A program made the position numbers and the translations under genes. Below, in pieces: positions 60,442 to 64,000 of a DNA stretch of 64,000 bases. The notes beneath the pieces were generated by a model. The model ran no database searches and was not told where the DNA came from. It worked only from the letters and a program-made list of their open reading frames with translations. Source of the DNA: Bradyrhizobium viridifuturi (GTDB lineage: Bacteria > Pseudomonadota > Alphaproteobacteria > Rhizobiales > Xanthobacteraceae); contig NZ_LGTB01000002.1 of NCBI RefSeq assembly GCF_001238275.1, positions 186,001-250,000 on the forward strand. Direction: 5' to 3'. How positions within the stretch are numbered: position 1 is the stretch's first letter; every line of letters begins with the position of its first letter.

Positions 60442-61326
60442 TTACTTCGGCAGGACGGCGTGGAACATCGACTTCATGCCGGAGAACATGTCGTCGGTCA
60501 CCGAGCTGCGCTCATTCTTCGGCGCCGGCATGACCGCCTCGGCGCGCAGGTCGAGCGGCGCCTGGATCACCGGGACAGGAATGTCGGCCGGCGGGGTCAG
60601 CCGGTTCGAATCCTGCGCGTTGGCGGCGTAGGGCGGACGCGGCTGCGAGGATTGTTCGGCATTGTCGCTGGACGGGTTCGACACCATGATCGGCGGCGGC
60701 AACGGCCGGATCGCCGACGAAGCAGTGGGGCGCTGCGCGTCAGGCAGGCGGGCAAGATCGGTGCGCTGCGCATCCTGGGAGCGCGCAGCATCCTGGGAAC
60801 GCGCCGCTTCCTGCGGGCGCTCCTTGCGCAGCCGCTCGATGGCAGCGCGCGCCAGATCATTGGCGTCGCGGTTCTCCTCCGGCGTGGCAGCGGCCTCGGC
60901 CGGTGCGGCTGACGTGGCGGGCGCGGCCGGCTGCGGCGCGGCGGGCGTCACCTTCGCGACCGCCTTCGGCGCCGCCGGATGATGACGGGCGTCGGCGGGG
61001 ATGCTGGCGGTATCGGCCGGGGTGTCAGACTTCTGGTCGGCGGATTTCTCGGCAGGCTTCTCGGTGACGGTCGCCTTCTCCGACGCCGACCGCTCGATCA
61101 GCGTACGCTCGGACATGCCCTTGGCCTTCACGCCGGCTTCCGGGAGGCTGCTGACCACGGTGGCGGGCTTGGCGGCGGCTTTGGGGTCAACGGCGGCGGT
61201 CAAGGCTGCGGTGGCCGGCGCTTCCGGCTTGGCCACGATGTAGTGATTGACGATGTACGCCCCGATGATGGTCGCTGCCACCGAGGGTAAGATGTCCATC
61301 ACAAATTTCTTCAGGTAACTCAGCAT
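60442..61326 (-). CDS. membrane-anchored Ala/Pro-rich hypothetical protein
   Basis: The 294-residue protein has one N-terminal membrane helix (ILPSVAATIIGAYIVNHYIV) and then a long low-complexity Ala/Pro/Glu region with a repeated QDAARSQDA segment, ending in FSGMKSMFHAVLPK. The body should lie in the periplasm or cytoplasm as a flexible linker. No domain was recognised. It is convergent with the TPR lipoprotein gene. Confidence 0.7.
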   Translation of the reverse strand: MLSYLKKFVMDILPSVAATIIGAYIVNHYIVAKPEAPATAALTAAVDPKAAAKPATVVSSLPEAGVKAKGMSERTLIERSASEKATVTEKPAEKSADQKSDTPADTASIPADARHHPAAPKAVAKVTPAAPQPAAPATSAAPAEAAATPEENRDANDLARAAIERLRKERPQEAARSQDAARSQDAQRTDLARLPDAQRPTASSAIRPLPPPIMVSNPSSDNAEQSSQPRPPYAANAQDSNRLTPPADIPVPVIQAPLDLRAEAVMPAPKNERSSVTDDMFSGMKSMFHAVLPK

Positions 61327-61577
61327 GACCTGCCACTCCCCGCCCCGTTATTTCATGCTGGAACTTTGAGGCACATTCAGGGATCAACTGCGACGGATCG
61401 GTGGCAAACCCCCGTTCCGACGTCACCTTTGGTGTCACTTTGGTTTCAGCCGGAGGCGCCCCCTGCGTAGGCCGCATCCACCTCTTAATTCATCGTGCAG
61501 CCGTTAACGGGTTATGAATTTCCACAGCCGCGACGGCTCGCACCTGCCATTCGACGCGCGCAGGGTTAAGCACGGCG

Positions 61578-61862
61578 TCAGGGCTTGAGTTCGACCTCCA
61601 GGAACACGATTTCGCTGGCGGTCTCGTTGAGCACGTCGTGCTGGACTCCGGCCTTGCGGAAATAGGACTTGCCGGCCCCAAGTTGCGCCTTCGAGCGCTC
61701 GCCGTTCGGCGCCACGATGGTCATCTCCCCGGCCGTGATCGGGACGATGACGTAATCCATCTCATGGGTGTGGTGGCCGGTGGCGCTGCCCGGCGCGAGC
61801 CGCCATTCGGTGACGCGAACCTCCGCCGTATCCACCTGCACATCCGATTTTGCGCTGAGCAT
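61578..61862 (-). CDS. cupin-domain protein
   Basis: From the ATG at 61862 (GGAGA upstream) the 94-residue protein is a single cupin: TGHHTHEMDYVIVPITAG carries the first metal motif with three His and a Glu-Asp end, and KAGVQHDVLNET the second. It is a small beta-barrel, enzyme or binding protein. The frame extends to 61898 without support. It lies just downstream of the antiporter gene on the same strand. Confidence 0.82.
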   Translation of the reverse strand: MLSAKSDVQVDTAEVRVTEWRLAPGSATGHHTHEMDYVIVPITAGEMTIVAPNGERSKAQLGAGKSYFRKAGVQHDVLNETASEIVFLEVELKP

Positions 61863-61901
61863 CGTCTTTTCTCCGAGTTTCTTGCTTGAGCGGATCATGC
61901 C

Positions 61902-62999
61902 CTACGGCACGAAAACCATGAACACGAACACCGCGAACACCACCATGTGAACGAGTCCGAACAGGATGTTGGTACGGCCGGTTCCGAAGGTCAGCATGCT
62001 GACCATAAAGGTCAGCAGCAGGATCAACATATGCTGGTTGCTGAGCCCGAGCACCAGCTGCTTGTCGAGCACCGAGGCGGCAATGGCGACCGCGGGAACC
62101 GTGAGCCCGATGGTCGCGATCGAGGAGCCGAGGGCGAGGTTGATGCTCTTCTGCAGGTCGTTCTTGCGCGCCGCCGCCACGGCCGCAACGCTCTCCGGCA
62201 GCAGGATCAGGGCGGCCACCACCAGGCCGGCAAAGGCCGGCGGCGCACCGATCTTGACGGTGACGACATCGACCACCAGCGAGAATTTCTTGGCCAGCAG
62301 CACCACCGCGAGCAGCGACACCAGCAGCAGGACGACGCTGATCGCGGTCTCACGGTCCGACATCACCTCGCCATGCGCCGCCGCCTCGTTGGCGCCGCTA
62401 ACGAAGTAATCGCGGTGGCGGATGGTCTGGGTGTAGAGGAACACCGCATAGAGCAGCAGGGTCACGACACTGATCACGGCGAGTTGGGCTGTGGAGTAGA
62501 TCGGGCCGGGCGCGGTCAGCGTGAAATTCGGCATGTCCAGCGTGATGGTCGCGAGCACGAACAGCACGCTGAGGTAAAGGTTGGCGCCGGTGATCTGGAA
62601 ATCCTGCTCACGGTAGCGGATGCCGCCGATGAAGATGCAGAGCCCGACCAGGCCGTTGCAGACGATCATCACCACCGCAAACACGGTGTCGCGCGCCAGC
62701 GTCGGCGCCGGCGTATCGCCCAGCATGATGGTCGAGATCAGCGCCACCTCGATGATGGTCACGGCCAGCGTCAGCAGCAGCGTGCCGAACGGTTCGCCGA
62801 TCCGCTCGGCAATCATCTCGGCATGGTGGACCGCCGCAAACACGGTGCCGAACAGAATCACCAGCAGCACGACCGCGAACCCCCACCCCCCGGCCGATGG
62901 CGCGAAGCCGTAGCCGGAGGCCGAGACCGCGGCAAACAACAGCACCGCCAGAACAGGATACAGCCAGGCCGACCGCGGCATCGGTCCGTGTGCGCTCAT
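61902..62999 (-). CDS. calcium/proton antiporter, ChaA-type
   Basis: From the ATG at 62999 (GAGGGG upstream) the protein has 365 residues and about eleven predicted helices. Two inverted halves each carry the CaCA alpha-repeat: GEPFGTLLLTLAVTIIEVAL and ILLPESVAAVAAARKNDLQ with SINLALGSSIATIGLTVP. The paired acidic residues bind the cation. It exports Ca2+ or Na+/K+ against protons, as in ChaA. The cupin gene follows after 39 bases. Confidence 0.88.
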   Translation of the reverse strand: MSAHGPMPRSAWLYPVLAVLLFAAVSASGYGFAPSAGGWGFAVVLLVILFGTVFAAVHHAEMIAERIGEPFGTLLLTLAVTIIEVALISTIMLGDTPAPTLARDTVFAVVMIVCNGLVGLCIFIGGIRYREQDFQITGANLYLSVLFVLATITLDMPNFTLTAPGPIYSTAQLAVISVVTLLLYAVFLYTQTIRHRDYFVSGANEAAAHGEVMSDRETAISVVLLLVSLLAVVLLAKKFSLVVDVVTVKIGAPPAFAGLVVAALILLPESVAAVAAARKNDLQKSINLALGSSIATIGLTVPAVAIAASVLDKQLVLGLSNQHMLILLLTFMVSMLTFGTGRTNILFGLVHMVVFAVFVFMVFVP

Positions 63000-63052
63000 C
63001 GTGGGTCCCCTCACTTCGCTGGACCCGATTATGCGATAGACAATCGGCGCCG

Positions 63053-63871
63053 TCAGCCTCTTGCGGCGTTGATGAACCGCCTCGCGGTCTCCATCGCACC
63101 GAAATCGTCGAGATTGTCGTGCCCGCCGCCGGGCAGACGCACGAACTGCTTCGGCTCATGGGCGAGGCCAAACAGGCGCTCGCCGAAGGCGATCGGGATC
63201 ACCGGATCGTCGGAGCCATGCATGATCAGGAGCGGCACCGTCACGCCTGTGATTCGCCGGTCGGAGTGGAATTGATCGCGCATCAGCAGGCTGACCGGCA
63301 CAAACCAGAAGTGTGCGCCGCCGACGTCGGCCGTCGAGGTATAGGGCGCTTCCAGGATCAGCCTGCCGACCGGATGCTCGGCGGCGAGCGCGACCGCAAC
63401 ACCGGTTCCGAGCGAGAAGCCCCAGACCACGATCTGCTCGGCGCGGTACCGCGCGGTGGTAAACGCGTAGGCCGCTGCGGCGTCCTGCAGCAGCCCCTGC
63501 TCGCTCGGAGATCCGCTCGAGCCGGCGTAGCCGCGGTAGGACAGCGCCACCAGTCCGGTCCCGTCGGCGATGATGCCCTTGAAGCGCCCCACGCGGCCGG
63601 CGAGGAAATCGCCATTGCCCGGAAAGAACAGCACGACCGGCCGGCCCGGCTTGGCCGGCACGTGCCAGACGATGACCTTCTCGCCGTCGGCGGTGGTCAG
63701 GACATGCTCCTCCGCTTCGGGAAGGCCGGCGGCTGCCGGCGCCGTGCGCCCGACTGGCGGAGCCGGAAACAGCAGCTCGCGCTGCTTGACGTAGAGCACC
63801 GCAAGGCCACCGAGATACACGACCACCGCGACGATCAGCAGCCATTTCAGGATCGTCAGAACCACGCGCAA
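63053..63871 (-). CDS. membrane-anchored alpha/beta hydrolase (ABHD-like)
   Basis: The 272-residue protein starts with a membrane helix (ILKWLLIVAVVVYLGGLAVL) and then a full alpha/beta hydrolase: LFFPGNGDFLAGR, SYRGYAGSSGSPSE, the nucleophile elbow VVWGFSLGTGVAVAL with Ser, HGSDDPVIPI with Asp and GGGHDNLDDFG with His. It resembles the ABHD13/17 group of membrane-bound thioesterases or lipases. It is upstream of the antiporter gene on the same strand, 53 bases away. Confidence 0.85.
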   Translation of the reverse strand: MRVVLTILKWLLIVAVVVYLGGLAVLYVKQRELLFPAPPVGRTAPAAAGLPEAEEHVLTTADGEKVIVWHVPAKPGRPVVLFFPGNGDFLAGRVGRFKGIIADGTGLVALSYRGYAGSSGSPSEQGLLQDAAAAYAFTTARYRAEQIVVWGFSLGTGVAVALAAEHPVGRLILEAPYTSTADVGGAHFWFVPVSLLMRDQFHSDRRITGVTVPLLIMHGSDDPVIPIAFGERLFGLAHEPKQFVRLPGGGHDNLDDFGAMETARRFINAARG

Positions 63872-63914
63872 ATCTCGCCTGCAGCTCTAGGTTTGGTGTG
63901 TAGGGTGATGTGAG

Positions 63915-63956
63915 ACCCCATTGCTACTTTGCATGGGGTTGTTTTGCGGTTTTTGG
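63915..63956 (+). terminator. terminator-like hairpin
   Basis: ACCCCAT and ATGGGGT pair over an 11-base loop and are followed by TGTTTTGCGGTTTTT on the plus strand. No plus-strand gene is visible before it, so it may be part of a repeat or stem from a gene outside the window. Confidence 0.35.
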
Positions 63957-64000
63957 TCCCGGCCTTGGTCTTCAGCGGCCGCCGGGATTGGCCTGCGCCT

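Noticed and set aside
63890..64000. The end of a minus-strand gene entering from the right.
   Set aside because: An open frame reaches the edge but only about 35 codons are visible and nothing was recognised.

Overview
The window looks like a chromosomal segment of a Bradyrhizobium-type alphaproteobacterium (Hyphomicrobiales). The evidence is high GC, two adjacent phasin genes, two DUF465 (YdcH-like) genes, an Ala-rich rpsU product, PdhS/PleC-type kinase architecture, an initiator tRNA-Met fragment, and a tRNA-His that lacks G-1 and carries A73, a mark of this bacterial group. The genus is an inference.

Region 1 (1-13.5 kb) is accessory DNA. At the left edge a minus-strand gene, cut by the window, fuses a degenerate protein kinase domain to a superfamily 1 (Upf1/Dna2-like) helicase, which resembles MkoA of type I Mokosh. 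A scarred stretch follows: an excisionase-like HTH gene, a membrane protein, an amidase relic, a lipoprotein and the tail of an SRAP gene. Then comes a minus-strand run of five genes: OLD-family ATPase/TOPRIM nuclease, UvrD-like helicase, two PD-(D/E)XK-like proteins and a TIR-like nucleotide-binding protein. The first pair is Gabija-like; the three extra genes make this the best candidate here for an extended or undescribed defence locus. A 48-nt 3' piece of an initiator tRNA-Met marks an attachment-site scar at 13457-13504.

Region 2 (13.5-21.6 kb) holds a TenA-type gene, tRNA-His, two phasins, a very large PAS sensor kinase, a metallophosphoesterase and a cNMP-binding protein. Region 3 (21.7-36.9 kb) is mostly catabolic and regulatory: an alpha/beta hydrolase whose nucleophile position is Gly, GntR, aldehyde dehydrogenase, an MFS symporter, a VWA protein, ArsR with a divergent threonine dehydratase-like gene, nitrilase with tautomerase and a GlxA-type AraC regulator, ScoAB CoA-transferase, and AsmA. 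Region 4 (37-43.4 kb) has a sugar-type ABC importer without its ATPase and a polyamine-type importer without its binding protein. Region 5 (43.7-64 kb) holds an NTF2-like gene, an MBL-fold hydrolase, a TPR protein, a divergent GlpD paralogue, an ABC-F ATPase with a possible leader peptide, a PAS-GGDEF-EAL protein, an LhgO-like oxidase, PurEK, AqpZ, ribosomal protein bS21, a Ca2+/H+ antiporter and smaller genes.

Nine single-base losses break seven otherwise normal long genes. Restoring one base at each site gives a continuous frame every time, so base-calling or assembly error is the likeliest cause, though true decay cannot be excluded from the sequence alone. Intergenic gaps carry two families of short palindromic repeats typical of rhizobial genomes.
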